Source: SXNM01 sp964586155 (GTDB taxonomy: Bacteria; Myxococcota_A; UBA9042). Taken from it: a DNA stretch of 64,000 bases. Position numbers and translations under genes: made by a program. The stretch is from positions 1 to 64,000 of the forward strand of contig CAZPHC010000034.1 in NCBI GenBank assembly GCA_964586155.1, read 5' to 3'. Within the stretch, counting starts at the first letter, position 1. Every line of letters starts with the position of its first letter. Shown here piece after piece: positions 36,857 through 46,708 of this stretch. The notes under the pieces were generated by a model that saw only the letters and a program-made list of their open reading frames with translations, was not told the DNA's origin and searched no databases.

Positions 36857-39091
36857 ATGTCACTCGAACGAATCCGCAAGCTCGTCCGCACCTTCGACGC
36901 CACCTTCGCGGACGCCGCCAGCCCGACGCCGAACGGCCCCGCCTGGCCGCACGACGCCACGCTCGGCCGCGAGCTGCTCGAGTCGATGCTGCTCGTGCGG
37001 CACCTCGACGTCGCGGCCCACGAGCTGCGCGGCGCCGGCCACGGCCACTACACCATCTGCAGCACCGGCCACGAGGCCAATGTCGTGCTCGGGCGGCTCA
37101 CGGGGCCCGCAGATCTGGCCTTGTTGCACTACCGCAGCGCGGCGGTGCAGGTCGAGCGCGCCCGCCACGTGCCGGGCCACGACGCCGTGGGCCACATCGC
37201 CCTCTCGCTCGTCGCCTCGGCCGACGATCCGATGAGCGGCGGCCGGCACAAGGTCTTCGGCCATCCGGCGCTGGGCATCCAGCCCTCGACCAGCACGATC
37301 GCGTCGCACCTGCCGCGCGCGGTCGGCATCGCCTTCGCCATCGCCCGGCGGCCCAAGCTCGGCCTGCCACCGGCGACCAGCGCCGACGCCATCGCCGTCG
37401 CCAGCATGGGCGACGCCAGCCTGAACCACAGCACGGCCATCGGCGCGCTCAACGCCGCCAGCTGGACGCTGCACCAGAGCCTCGCGCTGCCGCTGCTGGT
37501 GGTGGTCGAGGACAACGGCCTCGGCATCAGCACCCGCACGCCCGAGGGCTGGGTCGGCACGCGGCTGGCGGCGCTGCCACACGTGCGCGTCTTCACCGCC
37601 GACGGCAGCGATCTGGCCGCGACCTGGGCCGTCGCGGCCGAGGCCGTCGCCTATGTGCGGACGCGGCGCAAGGCTGCGGTGCTGCACCTGCGCACGGTGC
37701 GCCTGCTGGGCCACGCCGGCAGCGACGTCGACACCACCTACCGCACGGCGGCCGAGATCGCGGCGCAAGAGGCGTTGGATCCGGTCTTGGGCGCGGCGTG
37801 GCAGCTGGTGCGCGCCGGTCTGCTGTCGCGGGCCGAGGTGGCGGCGCTCTCGGCGGCGGCGGCGGCGCGGGTGCAGGCGGCGGCGGACGCGGCGGTCGCG
37901 AGCCCGCGCCTGCGCGATCGGGCCGCCGTCATGGCCTCGCTCGTGCGGCCGCTGTCGCCGGCGCAGCAGGCGGGTGGCGAGGTCGTCGCCGGCCTCGGCG
38001 CGGGCGCGGGCACGCCGCTGACGCTGGCGCAGGGCATCAACGCCGCGCTGGCCGAGCAGCTCGCGAACCACGACGACGTGCTGATCTTTGGCGAGGACGT
38101 GGCCAAGAAGGGCGGCGTCTACGGCCTGACCAAGGGCCTGCTGGCCAAGGCCGGCCCGGCGCGCGTCTTCAACACGCTGCTCGACGAGCAGACGATCTTG
38201 GGCCTGGCGCTCGGCGCGGCGTCGATGGGTCTGCTGCCGGTGCCCGAGATCCAATACCTCGCCTACCTGCACAACGCCGAGGATCAGCTGCGCGGCGAGG
38301 CGGCGACGCTGCCCTACTTCAGCGACGGCAAGCTGAGCAACCCGATGGTCGTGCGCATCGCCGGCTTCGGCTACCAGAAGGGCTTTGGCGGCCACTTCCA
38401 CAACGACAACTCCATCGCCGTGCTGCGCGATCTGCCCGGGATCGCGGTCGCCGTACCGGCGCGCGGCGACGACGCCCTGGCGCTGGCGCGGTCGGCGTTC
38501 GCCCTGGCGCGGCAGGCGCGCCGGGTCGTCGTGCTGATCGAGCCGATCGCGCTCTACCACAGCCGCGACCTGCACCAGGACGGCGACGGGCTGTGGCTCG
38601 CGGCCGACGGCGTCGCCGACGGCGCCGACACAGGGGCCGCCGCCTTCGGCCGCGCCCGCGTCTACGACGTCGACCCGCATGGCCTGCTCGGCGACGGCGG
38701 CGCCCGACCGGCGTTGACCATCGCCAGCTACGCCAACGGCCTGTGGATGTCGCTGCGCGTCGCCCGCCGCCTGGCCGAGGCGCGCCAGATCGCCGTGCGC
38801 GTGCTCGATCTGCGCTGGCTCGCGCCGCTGCCGTTGCAGGACGTGCTCGACCACGCCGGCCAGAGCGGCCGCCTGCTCGTGGTCGACGAATGCCGCACCA
38901 GCGCCGGCGTGCACGAGGCGATCGCGGCGGCGCTGCTCGAGGCGCTGCAGCAGCCGGCGGCGCCGCGGGTGCGCTACGGCCGCGTCAGCAGCGCGGATTG
39001 CTTCATCCCGCTCGGCGACGCCGCGAACCTCGTGCTGCTCGGCGAAGAGGAGATCGAGGCCGCGGCGTCGACGCTGTTGCAGGGCGACTGA
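36857..39091 (+). CDS. Fused alpha-beta E1 of a 2-oxoacid dehydrogenase (thiamine-PP-dependent)
   Basis: A 744-residue protein in which E1-alpha (~1-360) and E1-beta (~385-744) are joined. The alpha half shows HYTICSTGHEA and the thiamine-PP/Mg motif GDASLNHSTAIGALN; the beta half shows FGEDVAKKGGVYG, FNTLLDEQTILGLALG and LRWLAPLP. These fit the branched-chain or pyruvate/acetoin E1 component that decarboxylates a 2-oxoacid and passes the acyl group to E2 lipoate. Fused E1 proteins of this size occur in several deltaproteobacterial and Bacteroidetes lineages. No E2 or E3 gene lies nearby, so the complex must be completed from elsewhere. The substrate cannot be set from sequence alone. Confidence 0.9.
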   Translation: MSLERIRKLVRTFDATFADAASPTPNGPAWPHDATLGRELLESMLLVRHLDVAAHELRGAGHGHYTICSTGHEANVVLGRLTGPADLALLHYRSAAVQVERARHVPGHDAVGHIALSLVASADDPMSGGRHKVFGHPALGIQPSTSTIASHLPRAVGIAFAIARRPKLGLPPATSADAIAVASMGDASLNHSTAIGALNAASWTLHQSLALPLLVVVEDNGLGISTRTPEGWVGTRLAALPHVRVFTADGSDLAATWAVAAEAVAYVRTRRKAAVLHLRTVRLLGHAGSDVDTTYRTAAEIAAQEALDPVLGAAWQLVRAGLLSRAEVAALSAAAAARVQAAADAAVASPRLRDRAAVMASLVRPLSPAQQAGGEVVAGLGAGAGTPLTLAQGINAALAEQLANHDDVLIFGEDVAKKGGVYGLTKGLLAKAGPARVFNTLLDEQTILGLALGAASMGLLPVPEIQYLAYLHNAEDQLRGEAATLPYFSDGKLSNPMVVRIAGFGYQKGFGGHFHNDNSIAVLRDLPGIAVAVPARGDDALALARSAFALARQARRVVVLIEPIALYHSRDLHQDGDGLWLAADGVADGADTGAAAFGRARVYDVDPHGLLGDGGARPALTIASYANGLWMSLRVARRLAEARQIAVRVLDLRWLAPLPLQDVLDHAGQSGRLLVVDECRTSAGVHEAIAAALLEALQQPAAPRVRYGRVSSADCFIPLGDAANLVLLGEEEIEAAASTLLQGD

Positions 39092-39170
39092 CGCCCGCGC
39101 CGGAGCCCGCGCCGCTGGCATCGCGCAGGGCCGCAGCCGCTCGAGGGTTGGACCGGGGACGCCCCTGGCC

Positions 39171-41549
39171 CTAGCGCCGCGAGCGCACCAGTGCCAGCGC
39201 GTTGCCGTCGTAGTCGCCCCTGAGCCGCTCGGGGCGCCAGATCCAGGCGATCACGGCGCCGCTGACGAGGTGGCCGACCCCCATCATCTCGAGCGCCCAG
39301 GCAGGCTTGAGCATGGCGACGACGAAGGTGGCCAGGTAGCCGGCGCTGGCCCAGGTCAGCCGGGTGTCGAGCGTGGCGCCGGCGGTCGCCAGGAACGCGC
39401 CAAACAGCAGCTGCTGCAGCTGCACCGTCGCGATCGGCGGCCATCCTGCAGCCCAGGCGCTGCCGATCAGCAGCAGGTTGACCACGCTGATGTGGAGCAG
39501 GCCGCGCACGACGCGACGGTTGAAGTCGGTGCTGGTCAGCGTCTCGCGGGCCCACAGCCGCAGGCCGATCAGCAGCACGATGAAGGTGATGCCGACGCCG
39601 AGGTTGGTCGCGTGGTTGGCTTCGGACCAGCCCATGCGCACCGAGAGCGACGAGAGCAGCGCAAGGCCGCCAAAGACGACCGCGATGATGATCGCGACGA
39701 ACGCGCGCGTGCGGCTGCCATAGCGCAGGTCCATGTCGATCAGCGCGCGTTCACGGGCCGCGGCGGCGGCGCGCTCGGCGTCGAGGCGGGCCTGCAGCGC
39801 CTGCAGCCTGGCCTCGAGCTCCGGCTCGACGCCGCCGCGCTCCCTGGCCAGGGCCCGGGCCGCGCGCAGGTCGCCGCGCTCGATCTCGTGGTCGAGCATC
39901 CAGGTCAGCGTCGTGTGCAGGCCCTGCCGGGCCGCCTCGTTGTCCGGCCAGCCCTGCAGCGCGAGCTGGTAGCCAAAGCGACAGGCGGCGAAGGCGCTGG
40001 CGATGGCCGTGGCGTGCTCCTCGCTGTCGCCGGGCACGTCGAGGTCGGCCGCGTCGCTGAGCGTATCGCCATCGAGCTCGTCGGCGTCGTGGCCGGCCTG
40101 TTCCTGCGGGCCTGCGGCGTCCGCGCCCTTGGGCGCGCCGTCGAGGCCGTGGTCGTCGTGCAGCGGGTGGCGCGCGGCGTGGCTGGCGACGGTGTCGGCG
40201 TCGACCTCGACCTCGGCCGCCTCGGGCGCGGTCTCTGCGCTCGTCTTGCCGGCCGCGGCGTCGAGCAGCACGCGCAGCCGCTGCAGGTGGGCCTTGGTCT
40301 GGCGGGTGATCTCGAGCGAGTGGCGGTGCTGCAGGTACGAGGTGATCGCGTCGCGCAGCGCCAGGGCGTCGGCATGGCGCGCTGCCGGATCTGCCGCCGT
40401 CGCCTGGTTGCAGATCGCCGCCAGCTCGTCGGGCACCGCGGGGCTGAAGGAGACCGGCGGCGAGCGCCAGGCCGCGGCCAGGACCTCGAGCGGGGTGCGG
40501 CCGCGGTGGCGCGGCTGGCCGGTCAGCAAGATGTGCAGGATCGCGCCGAGCAGGTAGACGTCGGTGCGCTCGTCGATGCGGTCGGGGCGGACCTCGACCA
40601 TCTCGGGCGCCATGAAGTGCGGCGTTCCGGCGATCGAGCGGATCGCCTGCGCCAGCGGCAGCCGCGGGTCGCCGCCCGGCAGCGCCACGGCGAGGCCCCA
40701 GTCGAGCACGTAGACCTCGCCGAAGCTGCCGATCATGATGTTGTCGGGCTTCAGGTCGCGGTGCAGCACGCGCTTGCTGTGGGCGAACGCCACGGCGTTG
40801 CAGACGGCCTGCAGCACGCCCAGGTGCCAGCGCAGCGGATCTGCCTTGGCCTCTGGCGGCAGCAGCTGCGGCCGCGCGATGAAGTCGGACCACGGCTTGC
40901 CGACGATGCGCTTCATCACCAGCATCGGCGCGCCGTCGGGCGAGCGACCGAGCGCGTGCACCGGCACGATGTTGGGGTGCTCGAGGTCGCCCGTGACCCA
41001 GGCCTCGCGCAACAACGCCAGCGTCGCCTCGGCGCGCTGCTCGCCCTGGCGCAGCGACTTGACCGCGACGTCGCGGCCGAGCGCGACCTGACGCGCGCTG
41101 CGCACCACGCCCATGCCGCCTTCGCCGATCATCGACCCGAGCTTGAGGTCCACCGGCTCGCCGGGCACGACCACCGCCGGCGCGGTGCGCTCGCCGCCGA
41201 GCATCACCGTCTCGACCACCCAGGTGCGCAGGCCAGCGAGGGCCGCGAGGTCCTGGCTCTGCGGCTGGTCCGCCGTCGGCTCGATCGTGCCACCGGTGTC
41301 GTTGGGCCCACGCAGGCTGGCGTCGTCGCGCAGGCTGGCGTGCGAGGCGTGATCGAGGGCGCGCGTCTCGTCGACGCCGAGCGTCCGCCACAGCGTGCGC
41401 AGCGAGAGCGTATCGTCGAGCGAGGCCGTCGCCGCCAGCGAGACGTCGTCCAACGCGTCGTCCGTCGCACCGTGCGGCGATGGCGAGCCGTACGGGCGGG
41501 CCGAAGCGGGCGGAGCTGCGGGCGGAGCTGCGGGCGGTCGTCGGTTCAT
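39171..41549 (-). CDS. Membrane Ser/Thr protein kinase (Hanks type) with six C-terminal helices
   Basis: A 792-residue protein. After ~135 Pro/Asp-rich residues comes a kinase domain: IGEGGMGVV (glycine loop), VAVKSLR (Lys ~164), HRDLKPDNIM (catalytic loop ~261), LDWG where most kinases have DFG, and MAPEM. A helical region follows (~470-640) with an Asp/Ala-rich insert, then about six membrane helices (~645-780). It is a complete signalling kinase with an unusual polytopic C-terminal sensor instead of the common single helix. DWG is tolerated in several bacterial Hanks kinases, so it may be active. Start ATG 41549; divergent from the next gene across ~67 bp. Confidence 0.9.
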   Translation of the reverse strand: MNRRPPAAPPAAPPASARPYGSPSPHGATDDALDDVSLAATASLDDTLSLRTLWRTLGVDETRALDHASHASLRDDASLRGPNDTGGTIEPTADQPQSQDLAALAGLRTWVVETVMLGGERTAPAVVVPGEPVDLKLGSMIGEGGMGVVRSARQVALGRDVAVKSLRQGEQRAEATLALLREAWVTGDLEHPNIVPVHALGRSPDGAPMLVMKRIVGKPWSDFIARPQLLPPEAKADPLRWHLGVLQAVCNAVAFAHSKRVLHRDLKPDNIMIGSFGEVYVLDWGLAVALPGGDPRLPLAQAIRSIAGTPHFMAPEMVEVRPDRIDERTDVYLLGAILHILLTGQPRHRGRTPLEVLAAAWRSPPVSFSPAVPDELAAICNQATAADPAARHADALALRDAITSYLQHRHSLEITRQTKAHLQRLRVLLDAAAGKTSAETAPEAAEVEVDADTVASHAARHPLHDDHGLDGAPKGADAAGPQEQAGHDADELDGDTLSDAADLDVPGDSEEHATAIASAFAACRFGYQLALQGWPDNEAARQGLHTTLTWMLDHEIERGDLRAARALARERGGVEPELEARLQALQARLDAERAAAAARERALIDMDLRYGSRTRAFVAIIIAVVFGGLALLSSLSVRMGWSEANHATNLGVGITFIVLLIGLRLWARETLTSTDFNRRVVRGLLHISVVNLLLIGSAWAAGWPPIATVQLQQLLFGAFLATAGATLDTRLTWASAGYLATFVVAMLKPAWALEMMGVGHLVSGAVIAWIWRPERLRGDYDGNALALVRSRR

Positions 41550-41616
41550 GGGCCTCGTCGTCCAAGATGCGCCCGAACTTGCGACGGATGCTGCCGCGCT
41601 GCAAGGTGCGATCGTG

Positions 41617-42651
41617 ATGACGCGCTTGCTGCCAGCCCTGCTCGTGCTCCTGCTCGCCGTGGTCGAGTACCGGGTCAGCATCGCGATCGACGAACGGCGC
41701 CTCGGGTTGGCCCTGTCGGCGATCGAGCACCTGCTCGACGGCACGACGCATTGGCAGGTCTACCAGGCCCGCGTGCTGACGCCGGCGCTGCTGCGCACGA
41801 CGATGGCCGCGCTCGATCTGCCCGCGATCACGGCCTTCTTGACCTTGCTCTTCGGCCTGGGCCTCGTCGCCAAGGCGATCGGCTGGACGGCGCTGCGGGC
41901 GGTGGCGCGCGACGGCGCGACCGCGGCCTTGGCGCTCTGCGGCGTCACCCTCGGCTGGCTGGCGCTGCACAACGGCCAGCCCGGGTATCTGTGGGATGTC
42001 GTGGACCTCGGCGTCGTCGCGGCGGCGATCGGCCTGCTCGCCCGGTCGGGAGCGTCGGCTCCGGCCGCCGCTGGCGCGTCGTCGGCCGGGCCGCTGCTGC
42101 CCTGGGTGCTGCTGCTGCTGGTCGGCACGCTCAACCGTGAGGGGGCGCTGCTGCTCGCGACGCTGCCGCTGGTCGACGCGCTGCTGCGTCGGCCGCGCGC
42201 GTGGGCGCATGCGGCGGCACTGGCCGTGACGGTGGCGGCGCTTGTGGGCCTGGTGCTGCTGCTGCGCACGGAGCTGCACGTCGAGGCGACGCTCGAGCGC
42301 GGCGCCGACGCTGCCCGCGTCACCGGGCCCTTGCACCTGCGGTGGGCCGAGAACCTCGCCACGATCGGCCAGGAGCTGCTCGGGCTGCTCGACCTCGGGC
42401 GGGCCGTCGCGCTGCGGCCGCTGGTGCTGCTGGTGCCCGCGGTGCCGCTGCTGGTGCTGCTGCTGCGGCCGCTGCGGGTGTGGCGGGCGGCGCCCCGGCT
42501 GCTGGCGCTGGCGCTGGTGCTGGTCGCCGCGACGCTGGTCGCCGGCGAGGTGCTCGAAGGCCGCGTCTGGGCGATGCTCTTGCCCATCGACGCCGTGCTC
42601 CTGCTCGCGGCGACCGACGCGCTCGCTCCCGGGGTCGTCGGGCGGCTGTAG
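41617..42651 (+). CDS. Polytopic membrane protein, unrecognised
   Basis: A 344-residue protein with about eight to nine Leu/Ala-rich membrane helices. Conserved-looking polar motifs are QVYQARVLTPALLR after the first helix and GTLNREGALLL in the middle; NRE after a helix is a pattern in small bacterial GT-C-like or EpsG-like membrane proteins, but no family can be assigned. The ATG at 41617 has AAGGTG 9 bp upstream. Divergent from the kinase gene, so shared regulation is possible. Confidence 0.65.
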   Translation: MTRLLPALLVLLLAVVEYRVSIAIDERRLGLALSAIEHLLDGTTHWQVYQARVLTPALLRTTMAALDLPAITAFLTLLFGLGLVAKAIGWTALRAVARDGATAALALCGVTLGWLALHNGQPGYLWDVVDLGVVAAAIGLLARSGASAPAAAGASSAGPLLPWVLLLLVGTLNREGALLLATLPLVDALLRRPRAWAHAAALAVTVAALVGLVLLLRTELHVEATLERGADAARVTGPLHLRWAENLATIGQELLGLLDLGRAVALRPLVLLVPAVPLLVLLLRPLRVWRAAPRLLALALVLVAATLVAGEVLEGRVWAMLLPIDAVLLLAATDALAPGVVGRL

Positions 42652-42746
42652 CCCGTTGGCGCGCTGCCTTCTGTGCCTAGCTTGTGGGTACGGGGGCGGG
42701 AACCCCGTGCAGCCGCAAGAGCCATCGCTCGCGGCACGGAGGGAGC

Positions 42747-43172
42747 ATGAAGCTGGAGCGTACGATGATCGTGGCCTTGGCGGGCCTGGGATTGGCCTTG
42801 ACCCTGCACGCGGCGCCGGCCGAAGCAGGTCGTGGCAGCAAGCGGCCGTCGGTCGATGGCCGAACCGGGGTCAAGGACGCCAAGCCGGGGGCCAAGCCGG
42901 GCCAGGCGCGCAAGCATGAGGCGCCGCCGACCGCCGAGCGGCACGACGCCGTGGCACCGAAGCCGCCGGCCGAGTCCAAGACCGATCGCGGCAGCAAGCA
43001 CGCGGACGGCGCCGACACCAAGGCCAACGAGAACCGCGCCGACACCAACCGCAAGGCGCCGGCGCCCGGCGAGGGGCTGGTGGATCCGCCGAAGGGCCCC
43101 AACGCGCGTGAAGGCAACCTCGCGCCGCGCAAGCCCGAGGTGGAGCGCAAGCCGCTCGAGAAGTCGCGCTGA
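42747..43172 (+). CDS. Small secreted, highly charged protein
   Basis: A 141-residue protein with a signal peptide (MKLERTMIVALAGLGLAL..., cleavage after AEA). The mature ~117 residues are Lys/Pro/Ala/Glu-rich, without Cys or aromatic core, so probably disordered. GGAGGGAG precedes the ATG at 4-8 bp, a strong ribosome site. Followed 44 bp later by the 5'-nucleotidase-like gene. No function can be inferred. Confidence 0.65.
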   Translation: MKLERTMIVALAGLGLALTLHAAPAEAGRGSKRPSVDGRTGVKDAKPGAKPGQARKHEAPPTAERHDAVAPKPPAESKTDRGSKHADGADTKANENRADTNRKAPAPGEGLVDPPKGPNAREGNLAPRKPEVERKPLEKSR

Positions 43173-43216
43173 GGCCGAGGAGCGAGCCTCGACACGTCGC
43201 CGTTCGCTTCGCGCTC

Positions 43217-45547
43217 GTGGTGTGCCTCGCGTCTGTCGCGTTGCACGCCGCGAGCGCCGGCGCGCGGCCCGTGTCGTTGGTCCTGGTCGGCGGTCGTGGC
43301 GACCTGGGCCTGACGGGCTGCCGCGGCCCGCTCGCGCCCGCTGACGACCTCGCCCGCGTGGCCACCGTCGTCGCGGCGGCGGGGGCCGAGCGGCTCGTGG
43401 TCGGCCGAGGCGGCCTGCTGGCGCGCCGTGCGCCGCAATGGCTCGGCGGTCTCGATGACGCGGTCGCGCCGCTGCTCGCGGCGGTGGGTGTGCAGCGCGT
43501 CGCGCTCGGCCCGGGCGAGAGCGGCCTGCTGCCAGCGCGGCTCGACGCCCTCGCGGCGGCGCTGCGGGCGGCTGGGACGCCGCTATGGCTCGACAACCTC
43601 GCGTGCGAGCCGAGCCGGGCCGCGCTCTGCAGCGGTCTCGCGGGGACCATCCATCGTGTCGGCGGCGTCGCGGTCGGCCTGATCGCCGTGCAGGGCGACG
43701 ATCCGCGCTTCTCGATCGACCCGGCGGCGCGGATCGGCTTGCGCTGGCTGCCGGCGGCGCCGGTGGTGCGGGCGGCGAGCGACCGGCTGCGCGGTGCCGG
43801 TGCGCAGTTGGTGTTGCTGCTCGCCCTGCGTGGCCGCACCGGTCGCGCGGGTCGCGACGTCATCGCCTTGGCCGAGGCGGTGCGGCCCGGCGTCGATCTC
43901 GTCGTCACCGACGCGTTCGGCGGCGATCGGGCCCACCCGCGGCGGTTGCACCTCGGGGCCGGAGAGCCCATCTGCGGCGCGCCGGACTCCTTGGACGTCG
44001 TCGGCCTGCCCGACGAGCCATCCGCCGTGATGGTGCTCGACCTCGACGTCGAGGCTGCCGGCGATCGAGCGCAGCTGCACGCCGCGACGCTGCGGGTGCT
44101 GCTGCCCGACGCGGCGACGCCGCGCTCGCCCGCGGTCGCGGCCCTGGTCGACGCTGCGCGCGCCGGCCATTGCGCACGCTGGGCCGGACCTGTGCTGCGA
44201 CCCGACCCGCCGCCACGGCCGGACGTCGCGCGTGCGGCGCCGGCGCCGGGCGGCGCGGCGGCAGGCGTCGGGCGCGAGGGCGTCGCGCGCGAGGACGTCG
44301 TCCGCGTGCTGCTCGCGACGATGCGGCAGCAGGCGCGGGCAGACGTGGCGCTCCTGCCGACGCGCGCGCTGCGCACCGGCCCTGCGCGCTACCACGGCGG
44401 CGCGAGCGTCGACGATCTGGCCGCGCTCACGGCCACCGACGAGCGCGTCGTCGTCGCCGAGCGCACCGGCCAGCAGCTGGTGGACCTGCTCGCCTCGGCA
44501 CCCGCCGACGGTCCCTTCGCCTTGCAGGTGTACGGCCTCGATCGCAAGGGCCCGACGTGGCTGCTCCATGGCCTGCCGCTCGACGGTTCGCTGCGCTACC
44601 GCGTGGTGACCGTCGAGTCGGTCGCGCACGGCATGGACGGGGCCGTGGCCGCCTTTGCGGCGTACGCGCCGCTCGGTCCGCCGGGACGGCACGCGCTGGT
44701 CGAGGTCGCGATGCGCGCGATCGCGGGCCGATCGGCTTCGCCCGCGGCGCTGATCGCTGCGCTCGCGCCACGCTCGCGCTGGGAGGTGCTGGCCTCGGCG
44801 CAGCTCGGCAGCAGCGGCGCCCAGGCCTCTGGCACGACGACGGCCCGCGATCCGCGGCTGAACACGGTCAACTCCGCGAACCTCGCGCTGCGCGTCGACG
44901 CGCTTGCGTGGCTGCACGACGACGTCCACGACTGGCAGACGCGGCTTCTGCTCGACGCCGAGCGCACGGTCTCGCTCGGCGAGACGCCGGCCGCGTGGAC
45001 CACCGCAGACGAGCTGCGCCTCGACACGAGCTGGGCGCTGTCGTCGCTGCGTCCGCGGCTGCGCTGGAGCGCGGCGGCGCCGGTGCCCGTGGCGTCGGTG
45101 CGCGGCCGGACGCAGCTGCTCGCCGCCAGCGGGGCCGCGCGCCTGCTCGACGGCGACGCCCTGACGGGGCTGCGCTGGCAGCCGACCGTGCGCGCACGCT
45201 GGGAGCTGGGGGGCGGTGTCCGCGGCACCCACACCGGCGACCTGGCGCCCTGGACGCCGCTCTTGATGCTCAGCGGCCGGCTGCGCCGCGTCGAGGTCGG
45301 TTCGCTCGGTCCCTTCGGCCTCGACGTCGACGCCGAGCTCGACGCCCGTTGGCTCGGGCCGGGCGCGCGCGATCGCGTCGAGCTCCAAGGGCGGCTCGGC
45401 CTGTGGCTCGACACCCGCGAAGCCCTCGCCGTCTTCGCCACGGGAGAGTGGCTCGAGCTTCGTGGCGGCGGCGCGGCTGCGCGCCAGCTCGAGTGGCGGC
45501 TCGGCCTGGCGTGGAGCATGCGCGCCGCCCGGGTGCGCGAGCGCTGA
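43217..45547 (+). CDS. Degenerate 5'-nucleotidase fused to an outer-membrane-barrel-like domain
   Basis: A 776-residue protein. The first ~18 residues are a hydrophobic signal (cleavage after SAGA). Residues ~20-340 follow the fold of the metallophosphatase part of 5'-nucleotidases, but the metal motif (D-x-H and NH[ED]) is missing: the first strand reads LVLVGGRGDLGLTGC. Residues ~365-520 resemble the 5'-nucleotidase C-terminal domain (RTGQQLVDLL..., LRYRVVTVESVAHGMDG). From ~540 to the end, alternating strands (NSANLALRVDALAWL, RLRWSAAAPVPV) suggest a barrel. No basic residue precedes the signal core from the only in-frame start (GTG 43217 or 43220), so the start is uncertain. Probably a non-catalytic surface protein. 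Confidence 0.6.
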   Translation: MVCLASVALHAASAGARPVSLVLVGGRGDLGLTGCRGPLAPADDLARVATVVAAAGAERLVVGRGGLLARRAPQWLGGLDDAVAPLLAAVGVQRVALGPGESGLLPARLDALAAALRAAGTPLWLDNLACEPSRAALCSGLAGTIHRVGGVAVGLIAVQGDDPRFSIDPAARIGLRWLPAAPVVRAASDRLRGAGAQLVLLLALRGRTGRAGRDVIALAEAVRPGVDLVVTDAFGGDRAHPRRLHLGAGEPICGAPDSLDVVGLPDEPSAVMVLDLDVEAAGDRAQLHAATLRVLLPDAATPRSPAVAALVDAARAGHCARWAGPVLRPDPPPRPDVARAAPAPGGAAAGVGREGVAREDVVRVLLATMRQQARADVALLPTRALRTGPARYHGGASVDDLAALTATDERVVVAERTGQQLVDLLASAPADGPFALQVYGLDRKGPTWLLHGLPLDGSLRYRVVTVESVAHGMDGAVAAFAAYAPLGPPGRHALVEVAMRAIAGRSASPAALIAALAPRSRWEVLASAQLGSSGAQASGTTTARDPRLNTVNSANLALRVDALAWLHDDVHDWQTRLLLDAERTVSLGETPAAWTTADELRLDTSWALSSLRPRLRWSAAAPVPVASVRGRTQLLAASGAARLLDGDALTGLRWQPTVRARWELGGGVRGTHTGDLAPWTPLLMLSGRLRRVEVGSLGPFGLDVDAELDARWLGPGARDRVELQGRLGLWLDTREALAVFATGEWLELRGGGAAARQLEWRLGLAWSMRAARVRER

Positions 45548-45709
45548 GGCGGCGGTCGCGGGATGCGCCCGGAGAATCCACCGCAAAGCACTTGAGTTCG
45601 TTGACCACGCTCCCAGGCGCTGGCAGCTTGCCGGGGCGTCGCGGGTCGCTCGTCGGCACCGCCGCACCGCCGCGTGCGTCCGAGCGCGGCCACCGTTGGA
45701 GGGCTCGCC

Positions 45710-46207
45710 ATGCTCGACGTCCCGGCGTTGCAGATCGCCGTCTACCCGTTCGCGGTGCTCTACTTCTTGTTGCATGCCGGGCCGCTGGTGCGCCACCGCT
45801 ACGAGGTCTCGATCCGCGGCGGCACGGATTGGCGCTTTTTCGCCAGCGAGGTCGTGCTCTTCTCGAGCTACCTGCTGTTCGCGCCAGCGATCGTCGGCGA
45901 TCCGATCGGCCGCATCGCCCTGGCGGTGCACCTGACGCTGCACGTCAGCTTCACCATCACCGACTACGTGGCCCACGACTTCCTGCTCGGCACCGCGCTG
46001 ACGTCGCGTTCGCGCTCGGCGCTGCTCTGGGCGGCCAAAGAGGGCGGCCTCGTCGTCGACACGCTGACCCACGCCGTGGCCGTGACGTTGCTGGTGCTGG
46101 CGCTGCCGCTCTGGGCGGTGGTTGGCCTGCTGCCGATCTCGCTGGCGCTCTTCGCCTTCATCAGCAACGGCTACGTGCGCCGCTACAGCGACGCCGTCGC
46201 TGGCTGA
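45710..46207 (+). CDS. Small polytopic membrane protein, unrecognised
   Basis: A 165-residue protein with four to five membrane helices (e.g. LQIAVYPFAVLYFLLHAGPLV, LTHAVAVTLLVLALPLWAVVGLL) and a His-containing core (HLTLHVSFTITDYVAHDFLLG). The ATG at 45710 has GGAGGG 7 bp upstream. It ends 3 bp from the convergent minus-strand membrane gene. Not recognised. Confidence 0.6.
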   Translation: MLDVPALQIAVYPFAVLYFLLHAGPLVRHRYEVSIRGGTDWRFFASEVVLFSSYLLFAPAIVGDPIGRIALAVHLTLHVSFTITDYVAHDFLLGTALTSRSRSALLWAAKEGGLVVDTLTHAVAVTLLVLALPLWAVVGLLPISLALFAFISNGYVRRYSDAVAG

Positions 46208-46210
46208 GGC

Positions 46211-46708
46211 TCAGCCCTCGCCGTCGGCCGCCGGCACCTCGCCGCGACCGGCCCCCAGGGGCAGCGGCAGCGCCCGCTCCGGGCGCAGGATGTAGGGCCA
46301 ACGGCTCAGGTGCAGGAACAGCGTGATGCCGATGTTGAACAACACCGCCCAATCCCAGCCGGTGTGCTGCGAGAGCAGCGCGAACGTGATGATCAACGCC
46401 CAGTCGGTGATGAGGAAGCACGACAAGAACGTGCGGATCACCCACGGATCCTTGCTGCGCAGGACGAAGAACAGCAGCAGGCCGATGAGCAGCGCCATCA
46501 GCGCGAACTGCTGGCACATGAACAACACCAGCGGGTCCTCGATCGAGGGGGTCCGGGCGAACGCGGGCAGGAACATCACCTGGAAGAACGCCGGCCAGAT
46601 CAGGCCGACGACGCCGCCAAAAACGTTGAGCACGAACTCCAGGTAGCGGAACACGCCGTGAAAGTAGAGCTCCGAGAAGCGCATCTTGCCGCCGGTGCTG
46701 GGGGTCAT
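46211..46708 (-). CDS. Small four-helix membrane protein, unrecognised
   Basis: A 165-residue protein with four membrane helices and aromatic-rich loops (ELYFHGVFRYLEFVLNVFGG, ITLFLHLSRWPYILRPERAL). GGAGGAG lies before the ATG at 46708, which overlaps the stop of the FAD oxidoreductase gene by 4 bp (ATGA), so it is probably co-expressed with that enzyme and could be its membrane partner. Confidence 0.6.
   Translation of the reverse strand: MTPSTGGKMRFSELYFHGVFRYLEFVLNVFGGVVGLIWPAFFQVMFLPAFARTPSIEDPLVLFMCQQFALMALLIGLLLFFVLRSKDPWVIRTFLSCFLITDWALIITFALLSQHTGWDWAVLFNIGITLFLHLSRWPYILRPERALPLPLGAGRGEVPAADGEG

Noticed and set aside
42690..42708. ACGGGG-N7-CCCCGT upstream of the charged secreted protein
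   Set aside because: Short arms with no supporting context; not distinguishable from background.
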